A DNA stretch of 64,000 nt. Source: Nesterenkonia aurantiaca. Its GTDB lineage: Bacteria > Actinomycetota > Actinomycetes > Actinomycetales > Micrococcaceae. Under the pieces are notes generated by a model, which had not been told where the DNA came from, did no database searches, and was given only the letters and a program-made list of their open reading frames with translations. Numbering within the stretch: position 1 is the first letter of the stretch; every line of letters begins with the position of its first letter. Below, in pieces: positions 37,471 through 50,580 of the stretch. The DNA is taken from NCBI RefSeq assembly GCF_004364585.1, contig NZ_SOAN01000005.1, forward strand, positions 124,001 through 188,000, given 5' to 3'. Position numbers and translations under genes: made by a program.

Positions 37471-38303
37471 GCACCGAAGCCACCCCGGCAGAGCCCAGCA
37501 CGCAGGCGCCGGAGACCGCATCCAGGACCGCCGAGGCCATCGAGGCCGCCCGCGCCCAGGGCCGCGCCGCCTTCATCGGCTACCTCCCGGCCGGCTACCC
37601 GGACAAGGAGACCTCCATCGCGGCCGCCATCGAGCTGGCACGCAACGGGGCCGACGTGATCGAGATCGGGGTGCCCTACTCCGATCCGGTGATGGACGGC
37701 CCGGTCATCCAACAGGCCACCACCGAGGTGCTGGCCCGCGGGTTCCGGCTCCCCGAGGTCTTCGAGATCGTGGCAGCCGTGGTCGAGGCCACCGACGCCG
37801 CGGTGCTGGTGATGACCTATTACAACCTGATCGACCGTATGGGCGCCGAGGAGTTCGCCCGGCGTCTCGCCGAGGCCGGCGGGGCCGGCGCGATCACCCC
37901 GGACCTGATCCCCGATGAGGCCGGCGAATGGATCGCCGCCACCGAGAAGCACGGCCTGGACCGGGTGTTCCTCACCGCCCCGACCTCCTCACCGGAACGG
38001 GTGGCGCAGATCGTCTCGGCCTCCCGCGGCTTCGTCTACGGCGTCTCGGTGATGGGCGTGACCGGTGCCCGCGACCAGGTCTCCGACGCCGCAGAAAGGG
38101 TGGTCAACGCCGCCCGCAGCGCGGGCGCCGAACGAGTCTGTGTGGGACTCGGGGTCTCCACCCGGGCCCATGTGGAGGAGATCGGCCGCTACGCCGACGG
38201 CGTCATCGTGGGCACCGCACTGGTCGCCGCGCTGCGCGACGGCGGGCCCTCCGCCGTGGCGGCGCTGACCGCCGAGCTCACCGGAGCCGAGACCGGTCGA
38301 TGA
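37467..38303 (+). CDS. trpA: Tryptophan synthase alpha chain
   Basis: Cleaves indole-3-glycerol phosphate and channels indole to TrpB. The 278-aa TIM barrel has [15 protein letters not shown], the catalytic residues E66 and D73 in [32 protein letters not shown], and the phosphate loop [14 protein letters not shown]. It starts in an ATGA overlap with trpB and ends in an ATGA overlap with the transporter gene, so the two are translationally coupled. The N-terminal 25 residues are a Thr/Ala/Pro extension. Confidence 0.96.
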
Positions 38304-39886
38304 CTTCGCGGCCGCCGGTGCGGACCCGGGTCCGGGAGAGCTTCAACTCCCGGACCGTGTTCATCCTGGCGGCCGTCGGGTCCGCAGTGGGCCTGGGGAA
38401 CATCTGGCGGTTCCCCTACGTCACCTACGAGAACGGTGGCGGGGCGTTCCTGATCCCCTATCTGATCGCGCTGCTCACCGCCGGGCTGCCGATCCTGCTC
38501 TTCGACTATGCCCTGGGGCACCGGTTCCGCGGGTCCCCGCCCCTGGCCTTCAGACGGCTGCACCGGCACGCCGAGCCGATCGGCTGGATCCAGGTGGGAA
38601 TCTGCTTCCTGATCTCCATCTACTACGCCGCCATCATCGCCTGGGCCGCGATGTACACCTGGTATTCCTTCACCCAGGCCTGGGGTGAGGACGCCGAGAG
38701 CTTCTTCTTCACCGAATATCTGCAGTACGACGGGGCAGGCACCGAGGGCGCGGGGCTCTCGATGGACTTCGTGGCGCAGGTCGGATGGCCGCTGATCGCT
38801 GTCTGGGTGGTGCTGCTCCTCGCTCTGGGACTCGGCGTCCGGCGGGGGATCGCGCGGGTCTCGATCTACGGGATCCCGGTGCTGTTCGTGATGTTCCTGA
38901 TCCTGGTGGGCTACTCGCTCAGCCTCGACGGAGCGCTGACCGGGCTCAACGCCCTGTTCACCCCCGACTGGAACGCCCTGACCGACGCAGGCGTCTGGAT
39001 CCAGGCCTACGGGCAGATCTTCTTCAGCCTCTCGGTGGGCTTCGGGATCATGGTCACCTACGCCTCGTATCTGAAGCGCAGGTCCAACGCCACCGGCTCA
39101 GGGCTGGTGGTCGGGTTCGCGAACTCATCCTTCGAGCTTCTCGCCGCCATCGGCGTGTTCTCCGCGCTGGGCTTCATCGCCGTCGCGGCGAACACCGCCG
39201 TGGACGAGGTGGCCTCCTCAGGGCTCGGCCTGGCCTTCGTGGCCTTCCCCACCATCATCAGCGAGGCGCCGGCCTCCGCGCTGCTCGGCGTGCTCTTCTT
39301 CGGCTCGCTGACGCTGGCGGGCATCACCTCGCAGATCTCGGTGCTCGAGGTGGCGATCTCCTCGGTGAAGGACAAGACGGGATGGTCCCGACCGGTCACC
39401 GTCGGTGTCGTCGGTGGGTCCAGCGCACTGATCTCCGTGGTCCTGCTCGGCGGGGTCTCCGGGCTCACGGTGCTCGATGTGATCGATGCGTTCTCCAACA
39501 ATGTCGGCATCGTCGCCGCCGCGTTCATCGCGGTCCTCTCCGTCACCTGGGGCTTCCGGCGCCTCGACGTGCTCGCGGCCGGGATGAACGCCTACGGTTC
39601 GATCCAGCTGGGACGGATCTGGAAGTCGCTGATCGGGGTGGTCATCCCGGTCGTCCTGGGGGTGCTGTTGGTGATCGACATCCGCGCGAAGGTCACTGAT
39701 GGCTACGGCGGGTTCGACACCTGGGTCGTGATGACCTTCGGCTGGGGAGCTCTCGCCTTCGTGGCGGTGGCCGCCGTGGTGATGACCGCGCTGCCCTGGC
39801 GAGACGCATCTGCCCTGCACGCTGAGGCGCTCGAGGAAGAGACCGAGCCAGAGAAATCCGAGCACGGGACGGGAGCCCGAGACTGA
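38300..39886 (+). CDS. NSS-family sodium-dependent amino-acid transporter (MetP-like)
   Basis: 528-aa membrane protein with 11-12 hydrophobic segments and the neurotransmitter:sodium symporter signature GSAVGLGNIWRFPYVTYENGGG in TM1 (residues 27-48). The segments SVGFGIMVTYASYLKR and FAVISTITS-like region around GSLTLAGITSQISVLEV are also typical. It is coupled to trpA by ATGA and to a 34-aa MetS-type micro-protein by a one-base overlap. In Corynebacterium glutamicum the homologous MetP-MetS pair imports methionine and alanine; the trp linkage makes tryptophan or another aromatic/neutral amino acid possible here. Confidence 0.88.
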   Translation: MTSRPPVRTRVRESFNSRTVFILAAVGSAVGLGNIWRFPYVTYENGGGAFLIPYLIALLTAGLPILLFDYALGHRFRGSPPLAFRRLHRHAEPIGWIQVGICFLISIYYAAIIAWAAMYTWYSFTQAWGEDAESFFFTEYLQYDGAGTEGAGLSMDFVAQVGWPLIAVWVVLLLALGLGVRRGIARVSIYGIPVLFVMFLILVGYSLSLDGALTGLNALFTPDWNALTDAGVWIQAYGQIFFSLSVGFGIMVTYASYLKRRSNATGSGLVVGFANSSFELLAAIGVFSALGFIAVAANTAVDEVASSGLGLAFVAFPTIISEAPASALLGVLFFGSLTLAGITSQISVLEVAISSVKDKTGWSRPVTVGVVGGSSALISVVLLGGVSGLTVLDVIDAFSNNVGIVAAAFIAVLSVTWGFRRLDVLAAGMNAYGSIQLGRIWKSLIGVVIPVVLGVLLVIDIRAKVTDGYGGFDTWVVMTFGWGALAFVAVAAVVMTALPWRDASALHAEALEEETEPEKSEHGTGARD

Positions 39887-39990
39887 TGGACACCGATGCC
39901 CTGATCATGATGATCGTGGCCCTGGCCACGGTCTGGGGCGGCCTCGCGGCCGCCGTCGCCCACCTGAGGCGACACCCGGACGGCTCCTGA
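39886..39990 (+). CDS. MetS-like NSS transporter small subunit (34 aa)
   Basis: The frame ATG 39886 to TGA 39988-39990 encodes a single-pass membrane peptide: MDTDALIMMIVALATVWG, then GLAAAVAHLRRHPDGS. The pattern of a short acidic N-terminus, one hydrophobic helix ending in WGGL, and a basic LRRHP tail matches the methionine/alanine importer small subunit family. Its A overlaps the stop of the transporter. It is likely needed for transporter activity, by analogy with C. glutamicum MetS. It is too short for routine ORF calling. Confidence 0.82.
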   Translation: MDTDALIMMIVALATVWGGLAAAVAHLRRHPDGS

Positions 39991-40120
39991 CCTCGTTGCC
40001 GAGGACGGCCCGACCGCTGGTCGCACGGAGGCAGGCTCAGGCCATAGACTGCACCGGATCCCGAATTCAGCCCGCCCCCAGCTCAGCAGGGGAGGGTGAC
40101 TCACACCGCGAGAGGACCCC

Positions 40121-41392
40121 GTGTTCAACACTTCAACTCCGGTCGGCGCCCTGCAGGCCGCCGCTGAGGCCACCGCCTCGGCCACGGCGCAGATCAGCGC
40201 AGCCTTCCCCTCTCCGCCCACGGACGGGATCGATCTCGTCGGCCCGCTGCGGATCGGGTTCTACGGTCTGGCGATCGGTCTGGGCATCCTGGTGGCGTAC
40301 TTCGTCTCCAGCCGGCTCTGGAAGTCCCGCGGCGGCAGCCCCGAGAACGTCTTCGACGCGCTGATCTGGGCCGTGCTGCTCGGCATCGTGGGCGGTCGGC
40401 TCTATCACGTGATCACCTCCCCGGACGCCTACTTCGGGGAGGACGGCGACCTCTCGCTGATCCCGCAGGTCTGGCTGGGCGGCCTGGGCATCGTCGGCGC
40501 CGTCGCGCTGGGCGCCGTCGGCGTCTGGTTCGCCTGCCGGCGCTACGGCATGAAGTTCGGCGCCTTCGCCGACGTGATCGTGCCCGGCGTGATCCTGGCC
40601 CAGGCCATCGGACGCTGGGGCAACTACTTCAACCAGGAGCTCTACGGCGCTCCCACCAACCTTCCCTGGGGCCTGGCGATCGACACCACCCAGCGCCACC
40701 AGGCGCCGCCGCTGGGTGCCAGCGAGTCCACGCTGTACCACCCGACCTTCCTCTACGAGAGCATCTGGAACCTCATCGGGTTCTTCCTGCTGATCGCGCT
40801 CTACCGCCGCTTCGCCGTGAAGCAGGGCCTGATCGCCTGGACCTACGTGGCGTACTACTCGCTGGGCCGGTTCTGGATCGAATCGCTGCGCATCGATGAG
40901 ATCAACAAGTCCACCCAGTGGATCAATATCTTCGGCCTCGAATGGCGCCTGAACATGTGGATGTCGGTGTTCCTGTTCGTCCTCGCGCTTGGCATGCTGA
41001 TCTGGCTCTGGACCCGACGCCCGCGCACCGACGCGGCGCTGGCCGAGGAGCTGGAGATCTACCGCCCCGGGCAGGGCCCGCGCGGATCCGAGGACCACGC
41101 CGCAATGGCGGCCCGGTCCGAGTCCGGAGACACCGCGCTGGTCCCGGCCGGGGCGCAGCAGACCCCCTCCCAGGGCGTCGCGCAGACCGGTGAGCCGGCC
41201 TCGCCCACCGCCGGAAACCACGCCGGAGACCACGCCGGAGACGAGGCCGGAGACCACGCCGGAGATGCCCCCGGCACCGCCGGTGACAGCGCAGCATCGG
41301 AGACCGGCGGCAGCGCTGGATCCGCCGGTCAGAACATCGAATCGGGCGAGGAGTCCGCCGGTCCGGACGAGACGAACAGTCCCAAATCCTGA
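40121..41392 (+). CDS. lgt: Prolipoprotein diacylglyceryl transferase
   Basis: First enzyme of lipoprotein maturation, which attaches diacylglycerol to the lipobox Cys. The 423-aa product has about seven membrane segments and the signature region ILAQAIGRWGNYFNQELYGAPTNLPWG (about residues 160-185), with the conserved Arg/Asn/Glu, and GGRLYHVITSP earlier. The core ends near residue 300; about 120 cytoplasmic residues follow, acidic and Gly/Ala-rich, including short AGDHAGDE repeats (DNA 41217-41275). GAGAGGA precedes GTG 40121. Confidence 0.94.
   Translation: MFNTSTPVGALQAAAEATASATAQISAAFPSPPTDGIDLVGPLRIGFYGLAIGLGILVAYFVSSRLWKSRGGSPENVFDALIWAVLLGIVGGRLYHVITSPDAYFGEDGDLSLIPQVWLGGLGIVGAVALGAVGVWFACRRYGMKFGAFADVIVPGVILAQAIGRWGNYFNQELYGAPTNLPWGLAIDTTQRHQAPPLGASESTLYHPTFLYESIWNLIGFFLLIALYRRFAVKQGLIAWTYVAYYSLGRFWIESLRIDEINKSTQWINIFGLEWRLNMWMSVFLFVLALGMLIWLWTRRPRTDAALAEELEIYRPGQGPRGSEDHAAMAARSESGDTALVPAGAQQTPSQGVAQTGEPASPTAGNHAGDHAGDEAGDHAGDAPGTAGDSAASETGGSAGSAGQNIESGEESAGPDETNSPKS
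41217..41275 (+). repeat. 12-bp repeats encoding AGDH/AGDE in lgt tail
   Basis: Four to five degenerate copies of GCCGGAGACCAC encode repeated Ala-Gly-Asp-His/Glu in the low-complexity tail of Lgt. Likely to vary between strains. Confidence 0.75.
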
Positions 41393-41734
41393 GATCAGAC
41401 TTGCCACCGGCAGGTCAGGGTTGCAAGATTGATCTCATCCCCTGGCGTCAGCCAGGACCACGACGGCGGCGCGCCGACCAAATCGCGCCGTGGCAGTCAA
41501 GCGCAGGGACACACCCCCGCAGAGCGCACCGGTGGCAGCGTCATGCAGGACTGAAGACCGACGGATCTGAGGACTTCCTCGCAGACCGGGACGCACACAG
41601 TCTCGAAGAGCTGGGAGAATAAGCTCAGACTCCATGCATCAGAGATCCGCGCATAAAGGATCCGTGCACCATAGAAGGGGCCGATGATGTCCCCTCCCCA
41701 TGAAACGTCCGCATGCGGAGGAAGGAAGAGCTTC
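41393..41734 (+). other. lgt-gltB intergenic region (342 bp)
   Basis: No gene is supported. The last 100 bp before gltB contain short AT-rich patches (GAATAAGCT near 41620, CATAAAGGAT near 41652, CATAGAAGG near 41671) that could be -10 elements, but none has a convincing -35. The RNA leader, if transcribed from 41630, would be about 100 bases. A regulatory site for nitrogen control is plausible and was not identified. Confidence 0.35.
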
Positions 41735-46370
<4,636 letters not shown>

Positions 46371-46378
<8 letters not shown>

Positions 46379-47837
46379 TCCGCGTGGATTCATGAAGCAC
46401 CGAGAGCGCCAGGACCGGCCCTCTCGCCCCATCCCGGTCCGGATCATGGACTTCAACGAGGTCTATGAGCGCAATGAGCGCGGCATCGTGGCGACCCAGG
46501 CCAGCCGCTGCATGGACTGCGGGATCGCGTTCTGCCACACCGGCTGCCCGCTGGGGAACCTGATCCCGGAGTGGAACGACCTGATCTGGCGCGACCAGTG
46601 GGAGGAGGCCTCCTCCCGGCTGCACATGACGAACAACTTCCCCGAGTTCACCGGGCGGATCTGCCCGGCCCCCTGCGAGACCTCCTGCGTGCTGGGCATC
46701 AACCAGCCCGCGGTCACGATCAAGCAGTCCGAGGTCTCGATCGCCGATGAGGCCATCGCCCGCGGCTACGTGGAACCGGTGCTGCCCCAGCGGCTCACCG
46801 GCAAGACCGTGGCCGTGGTGGGCTCCGGACCGGCCGGCATGGCCGCCGCCCAGCAGCTCACCCGCGCCGGGCACACCGTGGCCGTCTACGAGCGTGACGA
46901 CCGGCTCGGCGGGCTGCTGCGCTACGGCATCCCGGACTTCAAGATGGAGAAGCACCACGTGGAGTTCCGCATCGATCAGATGCGCGCCGAGGGCACCCGG
47001 TTCTACACCTCCACCGAGATCGGCGCCGACATCACCTGGGACGCCCTGGAGGCCAGCTACGACGCGGTCATCCTCGCCACCGGCGCCATGGTCCCGCGCG
47101 ATCTGGGCATCAATGGGCGCGAGCTCGACGGGGTCCACTTCGCCATGGAGTACCTGGTGCAGTCCAATAAGGCCACCTCAGGGGATCAGGTCGAGGGCCA
47201 GATCCGCGCGGACGGCAAGCACGTCGTCGTCCTGGGCGGCGGGGACACCGGTGCCGACTGCATCGGCACCGCCCACCGCCACGGCGCCGCCTCGGTGACC
47301 ACCCTGGCCATCGGCAAGGAGCTGCCCTCGGAGCGCTCCGACCACGAGCCCTGGCCGATGGACCCGCGGGTCTTCGAGCTGACCAGCGCCGACGAGGAGG
47401 GCGGGGAGCGCAGCTACCTGGCCTCCACCGTGGAGTTCCTCAGCGACGACGCCGGCCGGGTGCGCGCCCTGAAGGTCGCCGAGACCCAGTACAACCCCGA
47501 CGGGTCCCGCTCCCCGAAGCCCGGCTCCGAGCGCGAGATCCCGGCGGACCTGGTGCTGCTGGCGCTGGGCTTCACCGGGGCGGAGTCCGACACGCTCACC
47601 GAGCAGCTCTCGATGGACTTCGACCGGCGCGGAAACATCAACCGGGCCGAGGACTACCAGACCTCGGTGGAGGGCGTCTTCGCCGTCGGCGATGCCGGCC
47701 GCGGGGCCTCCCTGGTGGTCTGGGCCATCGCCGAGGGCCGCGCGGCGGCCGCGAAGGTGGACGAATATCTCGAAGGCGCGACCAGGCTCCCGGCCCCGGT
47801 CAAACCCTCGGATCGTGCGATTTCACTCACAGGCTGA
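46371..47837 (+). CDS. gltD: Glutamate synthase small subunit (NADPH-dependent)
   Basis: FAD/Fe-S oxidoreductase that feeds electrons from NADPH to GltB. The 488-aa product has N-terminal cysteines for 4Fe-4S clusters (C47, C50, C55, C59 in [14 protein letters not shown], and CPAPCETSC), the FAD loop [17 protein letters not shown], and the NADPH loop [19 protein letters not shown] 46371 overlaps the end of gltB by eight bases with GGAG upstream. Length is normal. Confidence 0.96.
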
Positions 47838-47928
47838 CTGTTATAGGCTCGATACGAACAATCCTGGTCCAGTGTCGTGCCAGTCCATCAACTCGCTTAA
47901 CGGCACTAGAGATAGGACAAGGTGAGAC
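47838..47928 (+). promoter_or_regulatory. Promoter region of pyk
   Basis: 91 bp with TGTTATAGGCT at 47839-47849, in which TATAGG or TAGGCT may be the -10. AAGGTGA lies before ATG 47929. No clear terminator follows gltD, so read-through is possible. Confidence 0.4.
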
Positions 47929-49443
47929 ATGAGACACGCCAAGATCGTTGCCACATTCGGCCCCGCCACCGCCGGCTATGAGATGACCCGCAAGCTCGTG
48001 GAGGCCGGCGTCGACGTCGCCCGGGTCAACATGAGCCACGGCGACTACAGCGTCCACGAAGAGACCTACAACACCGTCCGCGAGGTCTCCAAGGACCTGC
48101 GCCAGGCCGTGGGCATCTTCGCCGACCTGCAGGGACCCAAGATCCGGCTCGGTCGTTTCATCGAGGGGGAGCACCCGCTCGCCGTCGGGGACCGCTTCAC
48201 CATCACCATCGATGACATCGAAGGCACCAAGGACCGCTGCTCCACCACGTTCAAGGGCCTGCCCGGAGACGTCAACGTCGGGGACACGCTGCTGATCGAT
48301 GACGGCAAGATCGCGCTGCGCGCCGTGGAGGTCACCGCCACCGACGTGGTCACCGAGGTCACCGTGCCCGGCAAGGTCTCCAACAACAAGGGCATCAACC
48401 TGCCCGGCGTGGCCGTCTCCGTGCCGGCGATGTCGGAGAAGGACGAGGAGGACCTGCGCTGGGCCCTGCGCACCGGCTTCGACATGGTCGCGCTCTCCTT
48501 CGTCCGCGACGCCGCAGACATCGAAGCCGTGCACCGGATCATGGATGAGGAGGGACGCCGCGTCCCGGTCATCGCCAAGGTCGAGAAGCCCCAGGCGGTG
48601 GAGGCGCTGCAGGACATCGTCGACGCCTTCGACGCCGTCATGGTCGCCCGCGGCGACCTCGGTGTGGAGCTGCCCCTGGAAGAGGTCCCGCTGGTGCAGA
48701 AGCGCGCCGTGGAGCTCGCCCGCCGGTGGGCCAAGCCGGTCATCGTCGCCACCCAGGTGTTGGAATCCATGATCGACAGCCCCCGGCCCACTCGCGCGGA
48801 GGCCTCCGACTGCGCCAATGCGGTGCTCGACGGCGCGGATGCGGTCATGCTCTCCGGTGAGACTTCCGTGGGCCAGTTCCCGGTGGAGACCGTGGAGACC
48901 ATGTCCCGGATCATCGAGACCACCGAGACCAAGGGTCTGAGCCGGATCCCCGAGCTCGGCACCAAGCCCAAGACCCGAGGCGGCGCGATCACCCGCGCGG
49001 CCAAGGAGATCGCGGATCAGCTCGACATCGAGCACCTGACCACCTTCACCCGTTCCGGAGACTCCGCCCGCCGGCTCTCCCGGCTGCGGCCCAAGCAGAA
49101 CATCTTCGCGTTCACCCACGTCGAGCACACGCACAACATCCTGACCCTGTCCTGGGGCGTGCAGCCGCGCTGGGTGGAGTTCGCCACGCACACCGACACC
49201 ATGACCGCCCAGGTGGACAAGCTGCTGCTGGAGGAGGACGCCGCGGAGCTCGGCCAGCTCGTGGTCATCGCCGCCGGGTCTCCTCCAGGACAGGCCGGGA
49301 CCACCAACATGGTCAAGGTCCACCGGATCGGTGACCTGCACGACGCCAGCGACATCGAGACCCTGCGCCGCGGCGACATCGCCCCGGCGAACAAAGAGCC
49401 GGTCGGCCCCTGGCCCGCGGCCAGCGCCTCCAGCGCGTCCTAG
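47929..49443 (+). CDS. pyk: Pyruvate kinase
   Basis: Final ATP-forming step of glycolysis. The 504-aa product starts MRHAKIVATFGPATAGY and has the substrate-site segment DVARVNMSHGDY, IFADLQGPKIRLG, the catalytic region VIAKVEKPQAVEALQDI with DAVMVARGDLGVELPLE, and ATQVLESMIDSPRPTRAEASDCANAVLDGADAVMLSGETS. The C-terminal regulatory domain is normal. It is followed by a tRNA-Leu gene and an ANTAR regulator, an order found in related actinobacteria. Confidence 0.96.
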   Translation: MRHAKIVATFGPATAGYEMTRKLVEAGVDVARVNMSHGDYSVHEETYNTVREVSKDLRQAVGIFADLQGPKIRLGRFIEGEHPLAVGDRFTITIDDIEGTKDRCSTTFKGLPGDVNVGDTLLIDDGKIALRAVEVTATDVVTEVTVPGKVSNNKGINLPGVAVSVPAMSEKDEEDLRWALRTGFDMVALSFVRDAADIEAVHRIMDEEGRRVPVIAKVEKPQAVEALQDIVDAFDAVMVARGDLGVELPLEEVPLVQKRAVELARRWAKPVIVATQVLESMIDSPRPTRAEASDCANAVLDGADAVMLSGETSVGQFPVETVETMSRIIETTETKGLSRIPELGTKPKTRGGAITRAAKEIADQLDIEHLTTFTRSGDSARRLSRLRPKQNIFAFTHVEHTHNILTLSWGVQPRWVEFATHTDTMTAQVDKLLLEEDAAELGQLVVIAAGSPPGQAGTTNMVKVHRIGDLHDASDIETLRRGDIAPANKEPVGPWPAASASSAS

Positions 49444-49509
49444 TCGGAGCGTCCGGTCAGCGCGGCACGGCAGAGATTCAATGCTCGGGCCCAAGCCCGG
49501 GTAAGCTGG

Positions 49510-49587
49510 TGCCGTCCTCGTCATGGAGTCTGAGAAGACCCCTCGCCGAGGACGGCATGAGCGCCGGGGAGGCCCTGACCTCCTCGG
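49510..49587 (+). repeat. Competing inverted repeats upstream of tRNA-Leu
   Basis: TGCCGTCCTCG (49510-49520) can pair with CGAGGACGGCA (49547-49557). Part of that second arm, CCGAGGA (49546-49552), can instead pair with TCCTCGG (49581-49587). The two pairings exclude each other. The segment lies between pyk and the mature tRNA 5' end. Confidence 0.5.
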
Positions 49588-49591
49588 TTCA

Positions 49592-49672
49592 GCCCGAATG
49601 GCGGAATCGGTAGACGCGCCGCACTCAAAATGCGGTACCACTGGTGTGTGGGTTCGAGTCCCACTTCGGGCA
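49592..49672 (+). tRNA. tRNA-Leu(CAA)
   Basis: Acceptor arms GCCCGAA/TTCGGGC, D arm with GCGGAATCGGTAGACGCG, anticodon stem CCGCA/TGCGG around CTCAAAA with anticodon CAA, long variable arm TACCACTGGTGT typical of class II tRNA, T arm GTGGGTTCGAGTCCCAC, discriminator A. CCA is not encoded. Confidence 0.94.
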
Positions 49673-49756
49673 CCTAGACGATGACCAGCCCAGCATGGGG
49701 AGCGTCCCCTCCGGGAGAGACTCCCGGCACGGCGGTCAGGGACCAGAAGGAGAACG

Positions 49757-50446
49757 GTGAGCGAACAGACTCCGGGCGCCGGCGAGAGCGCATCCGCGGC
49801 AGCAGAATCCCGCGCCGTCCCTGAGGCGGCGGCCCACGAGGCGGAACGCGGCGCCGCGCCGCGCCGGGTGCTGGTCGCCGAGGACGAGACGCTCATCCGG
49901 CTCGACATCGTCGAGATCCTCACCGGCGCCGGCTACGACGTCGTCGGCGAGGCCGACAACGGCGAACGCGCCGTGGAGCTGGCCCGTGAGACCGAGCCTG
50001 ACCTGGTGGTGATGGACGTGAAGATGCCCATCATGGACGGGATCACCGCGGCGCAGCTCATCGCGGAGGAGCGGATCGCCCCGGTGGTCATGCTGACCGC
50101 CTTCTCCCAGCGCGACCTGGTCGAATCGGCCCGCGAGGCCGGGGCCATGGCCTATGTGGTCAAGCCCTTCACCGAGAATGATCTGATCCCGGCGATCGAG
50201 GTCGCCATGGCGCGCTTCGACGAGATCCGCGCTCTGGAGGACGAGGTCACCTCGCTGGCGGACAAGTTCGAGACGCGCAAGCTGGTGGAGCGGGCCAAGT
50301 CCCTGCTCACCACCAAGATGGGACTCACCGAGCCGGAGGCCTTCCGCTGGATCCAGAAGACCTCGATGGACCGTCGGCTCTCGATGCGCGAGGTCGCCGA
50401 GACCGTGGTCGACCAGATGACGGACTCCCCGCCCTACCTCAAGTAA
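49757..50446 (+). CDS. ANTAR-domain response regulator (PdtaR-like)
   Basis: 229-aa two-domain regulator. After a 35-residue Ala/Glu-rich N-terminus comes a receiver domain (VLVAEDETLIRLDIVEIL...DLVVMDVKMPIMDG, phospho-acceptor D87, TAFSQRDL, YVVKPF) and then an ANTAR RNA-binding domain (about 165-222, LVERAKSLLTTKMGLTEPEAFRWIQKTSMDRRLSMREVAETVV). Such proteins bind tandem stem-loops in mRNA leaders and act as antiterminators; Mycobacterium PdtaR (Rv1626) is the closest known type. No partner histidine kinase is in the window. GTG 49757 follows AAGGAG. Confidence 0.93.
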   Translation: MSEQTPGAGESASAAAESRAVPEAAAHEAERGAAPRRVLVAEDETLIRLDIVEILTGAGYDVVGEADNGERAVELARETEPDLVVMDVKMPIMDGITAAQLIAEERIAPVVMLTAFSQRDLVESAREAGAMAYVVKPFTENDLIPAIEVAMARFDEIRALEDEVTSLADKFETRKLVERAKSLLTTKMGLTEPEAFRWIQKTSMDRRLSMREVAETVVDQMTDSPPYLK

Positions 50447-50462
50447 CCCCTTCCCCACCTCC

Positions 50463-50536
50463 CGTTGAGGGGCTGATTCTCCGAGTATCTGAGGCTGTTT
50501 TCGGCCCCAACTGATCGGAGAATCAGCCCCTCAACG
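50463..50536. repeat. Intergenic palindromic element, copy A
   Basis: A perfect 22-bp inverted repeat, CGTTGAGGGGCTGATTCTCC plus GA (50463-50484) and its complement (50515-50536), encloses a 30-bp spacer. It lies between the convergent ANTAR regulator and thiolase genes. A second copy with the same arm length and spacer length occurs at 59177-59250. Confidence 0.9.
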
Positions 50537-50580
50537 CGTGGGTCACACGGTGAGGAAACGCGTGGGTCACACGGTGAGGA
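50533..50580. repeat. 24-bp perfect tandem duplication at the thiolase stop
   Basis: The unit beginning AACGCGTGGGTCACACGGTG occurs at 50533-50556 and again at 50557-50580. The second copy contains the stop and last codons of the thiolase gene; the first is non-coding and starts inside the right arm of palindrome A. Confidence 0.9.

Noticed and set aside
49697-49727. Tandem hairpins in the leader of the ANTAR regulator as an ANTAR target
   Set aside because: Two small hairpins exist (GGGGA/TCCCC and CCGGGAG/CTCCCGG), but the loops are three bases, not the hexanucleotide loops ANTAR proteins recognise.
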